DNA from: Purshia tridentata
Lineage: Eukaryota; Streptophyta; Magnoliopsida; Rosales; Rosaceae
Length of the DNA: 20,728 bases
Assembly (NCBI GenBank): GCA_003254885.1
Contig: QANT01008802.1
Span: forward strand, 1-20,728
Direction: 5' to 3'
Of the stretch, positions 1 through 11,100 are shown piece after piece. The notes under the pieces were generated by a model. It searched no databases and was not told the origin of the DNA. It worked only from the letters and a program-made list of their open reading frames with translations. Numbering within the stretch: position 1 is the first letter of the stretch; each line of letters starts with the position of its first letter. The translations under genes and the position numbers were made by a program.

Positions 1-72
1 GGAGCAATTGGGGTTCTTACTGGTTCATCTGGGCAGATTAGGAAGCAGTGTTGGGTTGTGAATTCTAATTAA
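1..72 (+). CDS. Class III secretory peroxidase, 3' end only (partial)
   Basis: Frame 1 reads GAIGVLTGSSGQIRKQC, then WVVNSN and a stop at 70-72. This is the highly conserved C-terminus of plant class III (guaiacol, secretory) peroxidases: a G-x-I-G-V-L-T-G core, then G-x-I-R-x-x-C, whose cysteine forms a conserved disulphide in this family, then V-V-N. The family are haem enzymes of the apoplast or vacuole that use hydrogen peroxide to oxidise phenolics, for example in lignin or suberin cross-linking. Only 23 residues lie in the window, so haem ligands, signal peptide and subfamily cannot be assessed. The C-terminus ends just past the motif, so no long vacuolar-targeting extension is visible. 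The family assignment is firm; the individual member is not identifiable. Confidence 0.9.
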   Translation, partial: GAIGVLTGSSGQIRKQCWVVNSN

Positions 73-864
73 TTGGATAATGGGGTTTTTGCAATAATAG
101 CTGCGTGTTATTCAGTGGAAAGCTATGTAGGACGTTGTTTATTTACCAAAAATAGAAAAAGCTATGCAAAATGTCAATGGTGCTTTATGCACATGGTTGA
201 TGTAATTTCAATGAATAAAATGGCACTTTTTGCCTCCTTGATCTATATATCATATATGAGCTTCACCATTTATTTATACATATATATTCATAATTCATCT
301 TTAGATGAAGACCTTGTATATGTTATATGGAGTGAGTACTTGAACATAATTTAAAAATCATATATCTACGAGTCTAAATAATATTTTTAATTTTGATTCT
401 CTATTATACCTAAGACTATGTTGTTTTAGACTTTCTTTATATAAATTCTGAATCCAAACCACTTATCGGCTTTAATATAAACACAAGATCAATACAAAAA
501 TATCAGTAGATGATCTTATTTCATATATGTACCTCAAATTCTTATTTGAAAAAAATAAAAATAAAGTATCCAAGTGGGCTTATTAGCACTTCTCAGCCTA
601 CTCTTTTGAGCCTTTGTTGAGCAAACCCATGATTTAAAACAAAGTCCATCATCTTTTCCATTTGAGCCAATCGGGCCTAAAATGTCATCCAACCCGGGAA
701 CCCATATGTTCAATCTTGACAACCCGAGGAGTTGAGAGCACCAACCAATTACTTTCTCACTTCCGAGAGGGAAGCACACCATCTCCTTCTGGTTCTGCGT
801 CTCATCGCCGTCCTCTATTCGCCAAGTATTGCCTTTGGCTCTGCAAAAAGCAGTGAAGCACATA
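73..864. other. Intergenic: peroxidase 3' UTR, then promoter and leader of the deacylase gene
   Basis: No convincing coding sequence is present. The left part is AT-rich 3' UTR and spacer. From about 570 there are TGGGCT (575-580) and a CGGGCC-type motif (about 670), which resemble site II elements common in promoters of plant housekeeping and translation genes. Positions 740-864 are pyrimidine-rich and GC-richer, consistent with a 5' leader for the gene starting at 865. Open frames on both strands here lack family resemblance and look like chance. Confidence 0.5.
214..219 (+). terminator. Candidate poly(A) signal AATAAA of the peroxidase gene
   Basis: A canonical AATAAA lies 142 nt past the peroxidase stop, a usual distance for a plant 3' UTR. 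Plant polyadenylation signals are loose and the region is AT-rich, so this is only a candidate. Confidence 0.35.
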
Positions 865-3800
865 ATGGGTCTTTCCAAGGAACAGTTGCTTGCTCGTTTA
901 CAGGTTTACCTTCTCTCTGTCTCTCTCTGGGTGTTTCATTTAGTTTATTTCTCTTTATATTATTGGACTGTGCTATAAATTCGATTTGGGTATTCTTTGT
1001 TTTCCGTCAGAATTCAATTTTCAAGGTCAATTAGAAGAGTCACATCCTTGATGGGTTGTCTTTGATTCGTTACATTTATGTGATGAGCTAGCTATATATT
1101 GAGTGTTAGGCAAAAGACCAAGATGAAGTGGGTAAAGAACAACGAAAGTAACTACAATTCTATGATATTGTTAGGCACTGTACCATGACTTGTTTACTTA
1201 GGTTATTGAGTTTGGCCATGGTATTAGATTTTAAGACTGCTTTTCTTAAATTTCCTGGAACTAACCTATACTGTTGGTTTTATTAGGATCTTCAAATTGA
1301 TTTTTCCCAGTACGATCATCCTGTTGTTTTGACAGTTGAAGCTCAGGTAAATGAAGATAAAAGAAAGAGGAAAATAACTAAGTTATATTCCGTCATTTAC
1401 GTGGTGATTTTTTATATATTCTGAGGCATGAATATGATTTTTTCCTTCAGGAAAAATATGTTGGACATCTGGGAGGTGGACTAAGTAAAAATCTATTCTT
1501 GAAGGTATGTGATTCCAACCTTTTGGAAAACAGCATTCCCATTGCATAATAGCAACTTTTGCAGTTTTTGTTTTCTTCCATTCTCCACCGTGTTGCTTAG
1601 CACCTACAGTTTTCTATCACTGCAGGACAAGAAGAATAGGTTCTATATTGTTTCTGCGTTGGCAGATACTAAAGTAGATCTGAAAGGTATGCAAGTATTC
1701 CTAATTCTAAGCAATATGTTATGCATGAGCATTTTGAGATTTCATTAACTAGTAGTTTTTGAGCTGTCATTGCTTATATACCATTTAAAATGTGTCTGAA
1801 TATTTATGAGTGTTATTTATGACTTGAAAGCTGAGCAGTTCTATCTGTAAGGCTTGGTTTGGGAAAAGGTGGCTTGAGAATGGCTCCTGAAGAATCACTG
1901 GGAGAATTACTTCAGGTTGGAATATGCAAATATTCACTTTGCTGTAAGCTTTCAATTCAAACAAATTAAAAATGATATAGTTGCTTTGATTTCTGAGAAT
2001 CTTGTGGCATTTCAGCTGATACTTTGGAATTCAGACCGACTGTATTATATGTCTTTTTAAAAAACCAAAAAGAAATTATGCTATTCCAAAATTTTTGAGA
2101 GAATGTGCAGGAGAGTCCATATTTTACTCTCCATATCCCAAGCGAAGTTGCAAATTCACTTATTGCGTGTTGTATGGTTCTCTATTGTCATTTTGAAGGT
2201 TACAAAATCTGGCTAGTTGTTTTGTCATATATATGTAATTTCTTTTCTGATGTGGTTTCTTGCATTTTATTTGCAAGGTCCCACTGGGTTGTGTTACTCC
2301 TTTTTCCCTGGTGAACGAATCTGCACGGTATAAATTACTCTTTCATTTAATTAAAATATTCAAATAATATTTGTTTCTCTTCTTGATTTTCCTTCACGTT
2401 ATAAATGACTCTTGACCTTGAACTTAAAGTAGTTTACTTTTCTTTTTAAAGAATTTGAATCAGTTTTCTTTATCATGCAAGTGATGTTGCTTTGCCTACT
2501 TAGCACTACAAATTAACATTTAATCAACAACTGACCAAATAAAAGTTGTAATTATGCCCATTTTTAATTCATGGAAAGATATTCCATTATCATCCTTACC
2601 TTAGCTGGCGGAGTTCATGTTAATGAGCCTGTGCGTGGTGCTAGTTTACTCCCTTTTTGCAATTTTTTTTTTCTGTGAATTCTCTTAACTTTGTCTGCCC
2701 TTTTTTGTTGGTAAGCCATGTCTCTCTGTTGTTGGATCAAAGATTTAAAAGTCAGGAGCGTTGCTTCTTCCACCCATTGTCAAATGACATGTCAATCTGT
2801 AAGTGATAAGGGTTTCCACCACTGGCACTGCAATCATTATGATCTTTTTTTTTTTTTTCTCTTCAATAAGAATACCTCTGATCCACGAAATATTTTTCTT
2901 TTTCCAGCACTTAGCACCCAGGGTCTTGACAAGTTTATTAAATCAATTGGAAGGGACCCCTCATATGTTGACTTGGAGGTAATTAGAATTAAGTTTGTCA
3001 GTAAAGTGTGTTGAATACTAGATCGCTTTGTCAAACACTATTTGTATCTTGCAGGCTAACCCTTTGGTTGGGAAGGATCAACCTCCTGATCTTGCTTCTC
3101 TTGTTCCATCTGGTTCCACAGTGTTGCCAGTTCCCCCAGAAACAGCAGCTTCCTCAAAAGGTCATATGGAAAATCAAGTTTCTGTGGGTAACAAGTCAAT
3201 GGCAAGTACAGGTACTATCATATGGAAATGTGATTCATTGTTGATTTATAGAATGAGAGTTGACTCCGGAAAAAATTATCCTTAAGAAAGGAAGGCCCTT
3301 TCTTTTATTGTATAGAGGCCCAAATTGTTTGAGAGGTCAAAATATTTATTGTAATTGTAAAGAGACAAACAATACATTCAATGTTCCTTTTAAAGAGGCC
3401 CAAAAAAATTAAGAGATATAATCCAATGAAATTTGAATTATCATGGGTCTTATGGTAAATTTCATTTCATTTCTCTGACTCTCTAACTTGGTTTTTTTTT
3501 CCTATGAGTTCTTGATCTGAGATAGAAATCTTGATCTAGAGGTTTTTATAGCTTTCTCATGTTGAACTTGTGTGTTAATTTGAATGTGTATGTAGTAGAT
3601 TTGTCAACAATGAGAATTTTACTATTTGATTTCTCAAAAGTTCAACCTTTTTTATACTCATCAGAATAGTTCTTTGATAAGTCTATTTTTTCTTTCTGAT
3701 AAATTTCACACTTTAGTTTTACTGTGTACATTTAATTATTTTTTTTATCTGATTTTTAAAAAAATAAAAGAAAATTGGATGTTCTTGTCTGGGATTTTGG

Positions 3801-4486
3801 GTATGTAAACAAAGGCTTCCATTTTTGTCATTCATGTTAACCAGTAAAATGGTCTTTCATGATGCAGCAAATGCTTCTAAGCCATCCATTAGTGCCAAAA
3901 ATACCAAGGACAAACCGGTCAATTGTGTGCTTCAGTCAAAGTCTGTAACAGATGTTGGGAAATTGGTCGAAGATTTACTGGATAAAACATCTGCACTATT
4001 GTTTTCAGAGGTTAGAAGAATACTATCCTTTTCTCCAATCTCAACTTTAGCAGTACTTCTTTGTTAGGAACTTAGGCTCATGGAATCAAGTCATACAGAT
4101 CACGGAGGAGACTGTTAAGCAACATGGAGGACAGCTGGGATCTGTAATATCCAATAGTATCAAAAACCATCTTAGTGCAGAGTTGAACAGCACCATTGTA
4201 AGTTTGTTTTTTTTTTTTTTGACGATTGAATGTTTTGTTTTGAAGCAGTGGTTGTCTATTAATTAAGAATCTATTAGATTGTAATGGCAATTTTATAGAG
4301 CACTTGGATTATTGAGGCATGGCTCTTTGCTGTCATTACTGTATATCTAACTCTGAGAAGTTTTTGAAACAATGGTTTGAGTCCATGGTCATGAGATCAT
4401 CTTTGTTGCAGATGACGTTTAAAAACAGTGCATATACGGAAGGGTTTCATGCTGGCGTGAACCATCATACAAAGCGTACGTATTGA
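865..4486 (+). CDS. YbaK/ProX-type aminoacyl-tRNA deacylase domain protein, 12 exons, 322 aa
   Basis: Free-standing homologue of the prolyl-tRNA synthetase editing domain (YbaK/PrdX family; 'prolyl-tRNA synthetase associated domain-containing protein 1' type). Members hydrolyse mischarged aminoacyl-tRNA in trans; substrate here is inferred. Exons: 865-903, 1287-1346, 1451-1504, 1626-1686, 1839-1915, 2278-2327, 2716-2798, 2908-2978, 3055-3211, 3868-4010, 4099-4197, 4412-4486. All introns are GT-AG, all phases join, and the coding sum is 969 nt. The editing domain spans about residues 1-165: G-G-G-L-S-K-N-L-F-L-K (41-51; K46 is a candidate for the conserved substrate-binding lysine), LGLGKGGLRMAPEE (77-90), the G-x-x-x-P motif (G101-P105) and H-P-L-S-N (133-137). 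Residues 166-217 form a Pro/Ser-rich linker; 218-322 look largely helical and match no domain I know. Start chosen at the first ATG in frame with the conserved N-terminus. Exons 6 and 7 use weak AAG acceptors. Exon 11 begins after CATACAG because only that AG keeps frame. Confidence 0.9.
3212..3867 (+). other. Intron 9 of the deacylase gene (656 bp, longest)
   Basis: Begins GTAC and ends GATGCAG. AT-rich, with a short repeated motif AGAGGCCCAAA near 3314 and 3395. Open frames inside are chance; the frame that runs into exon 10 from upstream is intronic until 3868. Confidence 0.75.
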
Positions 4487-5585
4487 TGATTGTTCTCCCT
4501 CTCAAGAGAGTAGTGCAGAATCAAACTATTCAATGTTCCTACCAATTTGCAGTTGGTTTTATTTGCTATGATATATCAAATATTCTTTACCACACTTGAG
4601 AGAATAGGGATAATCATCTAACTGTTTTGGATGCCTCTGGTTTTTATAAAATTATTTATGCTCTTCTTTTACTGCCCATATATGTTTCTTCATTATGATG
4701 GATTGGTTGCTCTGGGTTTCTTGATATTTATAGATGCTGGCAACAAAATCTGACTTAGTGGATTTGACTTTTTAGTTCTTACTCATTAGAAGTTTTTCCT
4801 TGGATTGCAAAAAGGGCATATTTGGAGGATTAAAACATGTATCCATGTATATATTTACATAGTTAAGACATAGAATGCCCCATGTATAAAACCAGAAGTA
4901 TAATTTCACAACATTAGGAACAGGGTATATTTTTCATGCGTTGTTGAAGGCCAATTCTCCTGCACCAAGAAGTCATTATGGATCAATGGTCTAATGTGTG
5001 GATGCAAACTTGGTCTAGAAGTAGAAGACCTCATCATTTTTGAAGTGATTAATTCCCATACCAAATTTTAACCATGCATACAGCCCATGTAAATGGCTTC
5101 CAGCATAAACAGCAACATGTAAAATGGTCTACAGAATAGAGCAAGAACGCCACCATGGATTCTCTGCATGAAAGCATCAGTTCTGCATGAAGAGGCTAGC
5201 CTACAATGCATGATAATAATTGGGAACTTACAAACTTAAGAGCTTAAATAAAGAATGCATTTATGTTAAAATTAGCTATTAGTATAGTGGCATTTTAATA
5301 TCTACTCTATTTTTAACAAAATACTTAATTTCGCTTTTTCGTCTGTCGAATTCCATGGGTTCCAATAGTAAAATTGAAGAATACATCAGATATGATATTT
5401 GAATTTTTAACAAACGAGACTTAAATTACAAATGAAACATGAAATTAAAGCTCTTGATGAAATTAAAATTACATATTCTTTTTATTTTTTACCTTTGGCG
5501 GGAAGAGACACATTAAACACATATATATCCATAAATTCATTTGATTAGAATAATTAAGAGAATTAATTAAATTAATTGGACAACA
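4487..5585. other. Convergent intergenic region between deacylase and RING genes
   Basis: Holds the 3' UTRs of two convergent genes and AT-rich spacer. A Kozak-like GCCACCATGG at about 5150-5159 opens a frame of only 11 codons, so it is not taken as a gene. No repeat or RNA gene was recognised. Confidence 0.5.
5481..5486 (-). terminator. Candidate poly(A) signal AATAAA of the RING gene
   Basis: TTTATT on the plus strand reads AATAAA on the minus strand, about 100 nt past the RING stop codon. Position and sequence fit a plant polyadenylation signal. The AT-rich surroundings make chance occurrence possible. Confidence 0.4.
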
Positions 5586-6605
5586 CTAACCAAGTCTAGA
5601 AGTAGCACTATGATCCTCATTTCCATTACCAGCACCGTGTACTGGTTCAATTCGGCGATATCTTCCCCGAAACGGCCACAACGAGCCCAACCGACTCCAC
5701 CTCAAGCACCGCCGATTCCTCCTTCTCTCTCCACTAGAACTCACCGACGACGACTCAAACCCATCATCCAATTCGTCCTCGGACCGAACCGGAATCTCGA
5801 CCCGGCAAACCGGGCACGAATTGTGGAGCCTCAGCCATGGAACAATGCACTCGCTGTGATATACGTGTTTACACGGAATCTCCCTCACCTCCGCTCCCAC
5901 CTTGAATTCCTCCATGCAAACCGGGCAGTTCGGGTCGTTCCTCAGATGGGTCTCTCTGATTTTCACGGTGGGTATTGCGTTGATCGCAGTTTCGGGTACC
6001 GGAGGGGGACCGGGTCTGTCGTTCTGGGTCAGCTCCTCGATCAAACCTTGTAGACCAGTCCCGAAAAAGTAATCTCCACGATCAACTCCAGGCCGTACTG
6101 GCAGTACTGGGTTTGGATTTTCCCGTCCGGAAATGGGCCCTGTTGGCTGAGAAGGATCAATGGGTCGGACTATAATCCAAGTCCGGGGACGGTTTCGGGT
6201 TCCGGGTTCGGGTCTCGGGTCCCAATTCCAATGCTCTAAACCGTCAAAGCTACGGTTGCGTCGCCGCCGGCTCGACCTCCTGGGAGCTTGAGTTTCGAGT
6301 TCCGGGGGATTGAAGAGGCGGATGGGCGGGTCAAGCATGAGGGAGAGCGCTTCGAGCAAACGGGCTTCCGGGGAGGCGTCGAAGTCGGTGTAGTCCACGA
6401 GGAGTCGGGGCCTGGCCATGTCCATCTCGCAGAGGAACTGCCCGGAACAACGTGGGCAGACAATGTCTGATGGGTTGTTGTTGTTGTTGGCTGAGGGAAT
6501 GATCCTGACCGTCCGATGGCACTGGTAGCACCAGTAGAGCTGGTGGGTTGATCTGTCGCCATTGATATCAACGTTTCTGAGGACGCGAGGTGGGCTCAGA
6601 GACAT
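5586..6605 (-). CDS. RING-H2 E3 ubiquitin-protein ligase with N-terminal zinc ribbon, intronless, 339 aa
   Basis: Likely E3 ligase that recruits a ubiquitin-charged E2 and transfers ubiquitin to an unknown substrate, as known for the plant RHC1A/RDUF-like group. N-terminal zinc ribbon: W-C-Y-Q-C (C26, C29) and C-P-R-C (C50, C53). Then a conserved segment with S-P-E-A-R-L-L-E-A-L-S-L (78-89), an arginine-rich stretch (109-118) that could be a nuclear localisation signal, a Pro/Arg-rich linker, and GTGLQGLIEELTQND (182-196), which commonly precedes the RING in this group. The RING-H2 has all eight ligands: C227, C230, C245, H247, H250, C253, C264, C267 (C-x2-C-x14-C-x-H-x2-H-x2-C-x10-C-x2-C), plus W257 at the usual E2-contact position. 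The tail has an acidic then Ser-rich patch (276-291) and a basic Arg-rich end. No signal peptide or membrane segment, so cytosolic or nuclear. Lack of introns and higher GC than the flanks are normal for this group. Confidence 0.93.
   Translation of the reverse strand: MSLSPPRVLRNVDINGDRSTHQLYWCYQCHRTVRIIPSANNNNNPSDIVCPRCSGQFLCEMDMARPRLLVDYTDFDASPEARLLEALSLMLDPPIRLFNPPELETQAPRRSSRRRRNRSFDGLEHWNWDPRPEPGTRNRPRTWIIVRPIDPSQPTGPISGRENPNPVLPVRPGVDRGDYFFGTGLQGLIEELTQNDRPGPPPVPETAINAIPTVKIRETHLRNDPNCPVCMEEFKVGAEVREIPCKHVYHSECIVPWLRLHNSCPVCRVEIPVRSEDELDDGFESSSVSSSGERRRNRRCLRWSRLGSLWPFRGRYRRIEPVHGAGNGNEDHSATSRLG
6475..6489 (-). repeat. (TTG)5 trinucleotide microsatellite coding for Asn run
   Basis: Five TTG units on the plus strand read as AAC codons on the minus strand and encode N40-N44 of the RING protein, in the loop between the two cysteine pairs of the zinc ribbon. 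Length changes here would alter the loop but keep frame. Confidence 0.8.
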
Positions 6606-6961
6606 GTCTGTGATGAATCAAATTTGGGTTTTGATTGTTTGTAACTTATAACTTGTAAGTAGTTAAATGGAAATATATTGTAAAAGAAATTCGAACTATT
6701 AATGGAAATGACTGAAAACAAAGAAGAAAGAATGGCTTTTGGGGTACACAAAGGTAATGTTCTCTTTCTTTCTCTTCTGGGGTTCACACTGTTTCGTTGT
6801 AGCAAAGAAAAGGATGAGTGCGTACTGAGCTAATGCAAATTGCAAAATTTGAATTTGGAGGGAATATTGGTAACTGCTAGTAACTACTTCCTTGAAGTCC
6901 AACTGTTTAGTGGGCCTATACTGGGCCGATGACCCAAAAAAAGATGAAATGCTTAAGCCCA
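6606..6961 (-). promoter_or_regulatory. 5' leader and proximal promoter of the RING gene with site II motifs
   Basis: Upstream of the RING start on the minus strand are three TGGGCY (site II) elements: TGGGCC at 6911-6916 and 6922-6927 on the plus strand, and AGCCCA at 6956-6961 (TGGGCT on the minus strand). TCP-family factors bind this motif in promoters of growth-related and housekeeping genes. The cluster is 306-356 bp from the ATG. No clear TATA box could be fixed. Open frames here have no family resemblance. Confidence 0.5.
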
Positions 6962-7593
6962 TCGATCAAAATTTGTTAATGGTGACATTTCTAGTCACAG
7001 AGTCAGAGGGTCACAGCTCACATCCACCGATCCACGAGATTGGAAAGCAAGCACAATTATAAAACCAAGAAAGAAAGATTCTAATGATTTGAAGTTTGAA
7101 GTTAAACAATGGCGTATTCAGGTAGCAACCACATCCAACTTGTGCAGATATAAAGTTGTTTACTGACTGATCACTGATGCAGTGTATTCACAACTTTTTA
7201 ATAGAAAAAATTACAGACTTCAAAATTCATGCTAGCTCATGATTCAAATGAATGAGTAATCCAATTCTTTAATACAAAAAAAATGATTTCTGTAATAATA
7301 CATTATCATGTTCTTTTTTTCTATAATATTTTTATGGTTCACTCTTGTCATGGTTAATGCAATCGAATTAATTTTAGTTTATATAATTTATCTGGAAATG
7401 AAAGAAGGGTCTGATATATGATATATCAAAGTTTAATTTAATTGTAGCCCATATTTTATAATATAAAGTAATGCAATGATAATTGGCAGACTGCAAAATA
7501 ATATATGCCACTGCAGCTTATTTCCCAAGGAAACATATTCAATAATTAATGCAAACCAACCCTTTGACAAAGGTTGATGATTGATCCACATAA

Positions 7594-7625
7594 CATATGT
7601 ATATATATGTGTGTGCGCGCGTGTG
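7594..7625. repeat. 32-bp alternating purine-pyrimidine tract (TA/TG/CG)
   Basis: Strict alternation of pyrimidine and purine for 32 bases: AT-type steps first, then TG, then CGCGCG, then TG. Such tracts can adopt left-handed Z-DNA under negative supercoiling and behave as variable microsatellites. Directly visible; function unknown. Confidence 0.8.
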
Positions 7626-7957
7626 GTTCTGTAATCTGTATATTTATTGAATCTTACGTAATGACTGACGTATTGGCTTCCTTTAGGATCTTCATTAATT
7701 TGATCAACTTTATCCAGTTCCATATGCATTAAAATGTGTCCCCTCTAACTTAATTCCCTTATCAATTATTCATTTTAAAAAATTGTTTTATGTGCTCGTC
7801 ACGTATATGAATCAAAATACACATGGTTTAATATAATTTTATTTTATAAATATAATAAGGAAACATATTGCTTATATTAAACAAAGGTAGAGGTTAATAT
7901 GTTTTATGACGGGTCAATTACAAAAAAATCACAAAAATAATTTAACATTTTATAATG

Positions 7958-7978
7958 GTCAATAATATATTTATTGAC
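7958..7978. repeat. Short perfect inverted repeat, 8-bp arms, 5-nt loop
   Basis: GTCAATAA (7958-7965) and TTATTGAC (7971-7978) flank TATAT. In DNA this AT-rich, a chance origin is plausible. Confidence 0.6.
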
Positions 7979-8125
7979 TAAAATAAAAATTTTATAATTA
8001 TGCACAAATAGAACTGGTCACAAAATAAGGGCATTTAAGTAAATGATATGGGTTGATACCAAAAAGTTCATTGACTTTTTTGTAATAAAACTATAAAACC
8101 CACTAACGAGACAAAAGCCCATTAT

Positions 8126-8173
8126 GATTTTTATATAATTTTCAAATTAATTATTGATTTTTATGTAATTTTC
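8126..8173. repeat. Two-copy AT-rich direct repeat, 30-bp spacing
   Basis: The motif GATTTTTATRTAATTTTC occurs at about 8126 and about 8156 with one difference (A or G). It may be a small local duplication. No coding or element context. Confidence 0.6.
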
Positions 8174-11100
8174 TATTTTAGGGTTATACTGTATTTGGTA
8201 TTTTTATGGTTATTACTAAATTTTATTTTTTAGGTTGTATATTAATATATACTCAAAACACAAAAGGTTGCTAGCATTCGTGTTCTTTAAAAAGATCACA
8301 TTATATTTTATCAAAAGTTATACATATGTAACGTCGACATCCATTTTATGTTTGAAAAAGACAACGTCGGAGCTAGGGACTTAATTAAAACTGGATCCAA
8401 ATAAAGAAAGCCAAATCTTTGTGCATGAAGTCAATAAAGAGGATAGGGATTAGGTGACTTAAACCGCTCCTAACCAGTCCCATAATAATTTGACCAAATT
8501 AAAGAAAAATAAACCAGTTCCATAATTGCCAATTAAGGAAGACCAAAACAAGTGGAACAACACTTTATAACGTCATCTTTGCCTCTTAGGTTTCAAATTA
8601 GGCCTTTTAAGGTGTGCATGGCAATTTATTAAGTGCCCAACAGGCAACAATAAGAGAGAAAAGAGATTTACTTACAACTGAGATTTTTTCTTAAAATACA
8701 AAAAGAAAAGAGAGAAAAATTTGTTTAGGTGTTTGAATGGGACCGCTGGCAAGTTTGAAATTGTTTATAAGATTTTGAATCTCTTCACCCATTATCAATT
8801 GAAACTCTTTTGTGTTTTATAATGAAGGAGACTCGATCAATGAGGGTCTTTTTGTACGTGTTTGAAGGTTGAACTTTGAATGCAACTCTAACAAGGTCAT
8901 GCATGATATTTCTTTGACTCTTTAATAATCTTTATGTATGTTCATGACATCTCTCTCTTTGACTCTTAATGTCATTCTTTGGTTTCTTCTTTTCGTTAAT
9001 TTCTTTCGGTGTGTGAGGACAAGTTTTACGTTGATTATCTATAAAGTTATTGCCAAATTAAGACAGATCAGAATGGCACTACATAAAGTTGTAAATAGTG
9101 TTCAGACTTGAGACTGTGCACTACATAAACAGTGTTCGTTACTGATGATATATATATATGTTGAGAAATATCCAGAATTGTTAGGAAATCAAATTTATGT
9201 TTCAAGTTTTGTTTACTGAATACCTGATGTGGAAGTATTTCATTAATCAATTTATATATGAGTTCATTTTGAGACCTTTTACTAGCTTATTTTTAACAAA
9301 CAAAATATTAACACGCATTGACGTATTGTGACATATGATTTGGGTCCTAAATTTAGTACATAAGTTTAATATCTCTATATGTATTGGTTGAAAAATATTA
9401 TGTTTTTTGTCAAACGCACATCTGATCTATATATTCTGCTATTAAATTGTTAATTATGATAATTCATTGATTAGATGAAATTATGTATGTGTGATTTTGA
9501 TTGTTGATATGACAATATATATTATTTCAAATTGTATGACAAAAGAACAGTATTCCTGATATATTCATTTACATTTACAGTGTAGGCGTTCAAGATGATG
9601 AAATTAATTGAACCTCTATCATAATGATGTTCATGAGTAATGGGCCCTTATATGAGGTGGAAATGAACCTTCCTCACCATGTGTGTGTTCAGATGCATGA
9701 TAAGACAATGGGGCATCTATTTATGGGAAACACCCTCATAGACTTTCATGAATTACTTTCTGTGCCTGTCAAAAGCTTCTTTGATTCCATCTTTTTACAT
9801 TTTTGAGGTGGCAAGTTTAAATTAAATACAGATCGAAGGAGGATTAATTTGTAAATTGTAGGTAGTCTTGAATCCTTGGTGAAAAGCTCTTTAGCTCAAA
9901 ATGACAAAAGTAAATAAGGAATAACAATTACTAGCTAGCATTTTGACCATACATGTATATATATTATATACAAACTAAAATAATCAAATGCAACTCAAAA
10001 CTTTTTTCGTCTAGCAAGAAGGGTTAGAATGAAAAGTGCAAAATCTAGCTACTTGAATGGGCATACATAAGCTTTTGCATTAGTCATATTCATAGCAATT
10101 GTTATCTCAAATTTATAAAAAGCAACAATATATTACTCCTCTTTAGTCTTTTGATTATACATGGAACCCACAAAGTTACAAAACAAGGCAAAAGCTAAAA
10201 CATCGAGGGTCGTTTGAAATTGGGTTTACTTTTTCCATCCCCATGTTCCCAACTTCTCACTGGTTTAAACTCACCTGCAAGATTTGGGAAATGCAAAACG
10301 ACATTTTTTAATACAGTAAAGGACTTTTCTTGGTGCTTGTTGAAATCATATGCTTCAAATTAATGGACTACTAGCTAGCTAGAGTGATAACTTCCATCTC
10401 TTAGGCAAAGCCTAATTTCTCTTAAAATGATAATTTGTTTAGTAATGACCAAAAACTTTACGACTCACTTTCTCATTACAATCCATTTTTTCGATGAGTA
10501 TCACTGTGTAAGATATTAAACTAAATCTCATATAATTGCAATCAATCCATTTATCGTTGGGCTGATGCAACCCGTTATAAAAACATTACTTTGGTAGTTG
10601 AAGCTATAAAGCAGAGTAAGGTGGCATTAATTTCAATTCATTGTGTGCAAAATTTCACCATTACAGTTGGGCTGATCGTTTAGGACTATGAGAGCATAGG
10701 CTAAGATAATTGTGGTACCAAGACAACCAGCTGGACACTCCATTATTGAAATGTCGTTTACAAACTCAAGATTTATATATATATCCAATTACATCATTAT
10801 GTGATCGAATTGGAGTCAACAATAAAGGAGATCGAATCTGAATATGGTTGTTTTGTAATTGGTCTTTCTCTTGTCACTGCAATATTACCCATTTGCTGCA
10901 ACTATATGAAGTATGTTGCACATGCCATTTGGCTTATGCATCAGTTTGGTTGTTTAGGCCTAAAGAGGTCTAGCTAGGTTCTTGCAAGAAATTACTGAAT
11001 GTGGTACAATGAGGTTCCCAAAATTGCTAATCTATGTAGATGGAACAAGAATTGTGATCCTTGCACAAATCTTATCCATATTATATGGTTTTTGTGTTAC

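Noticed and set aside
73..354. 93-codon frame directly after the peroxidase stop
   Set aside because: It lies in the peroxidase 3' UTR, is AT-driven with low-complexity I/Y-rich content, and contains the candidate poly(A) signal.
4078..4290. 70-codon minus-strand frame opposite deacylase exon 11
   Set aside because: It overlaps a confident plus-strand exon with matching splice phases and resembles nothing known.
5610..6053. 147-codon open frame antisense to the RING gene
   Set aside because: It is the GC-rich shadow of the RING-H2 coding strand. The minus strand carries all zinc ligands, and this frame has no recognisable motif.
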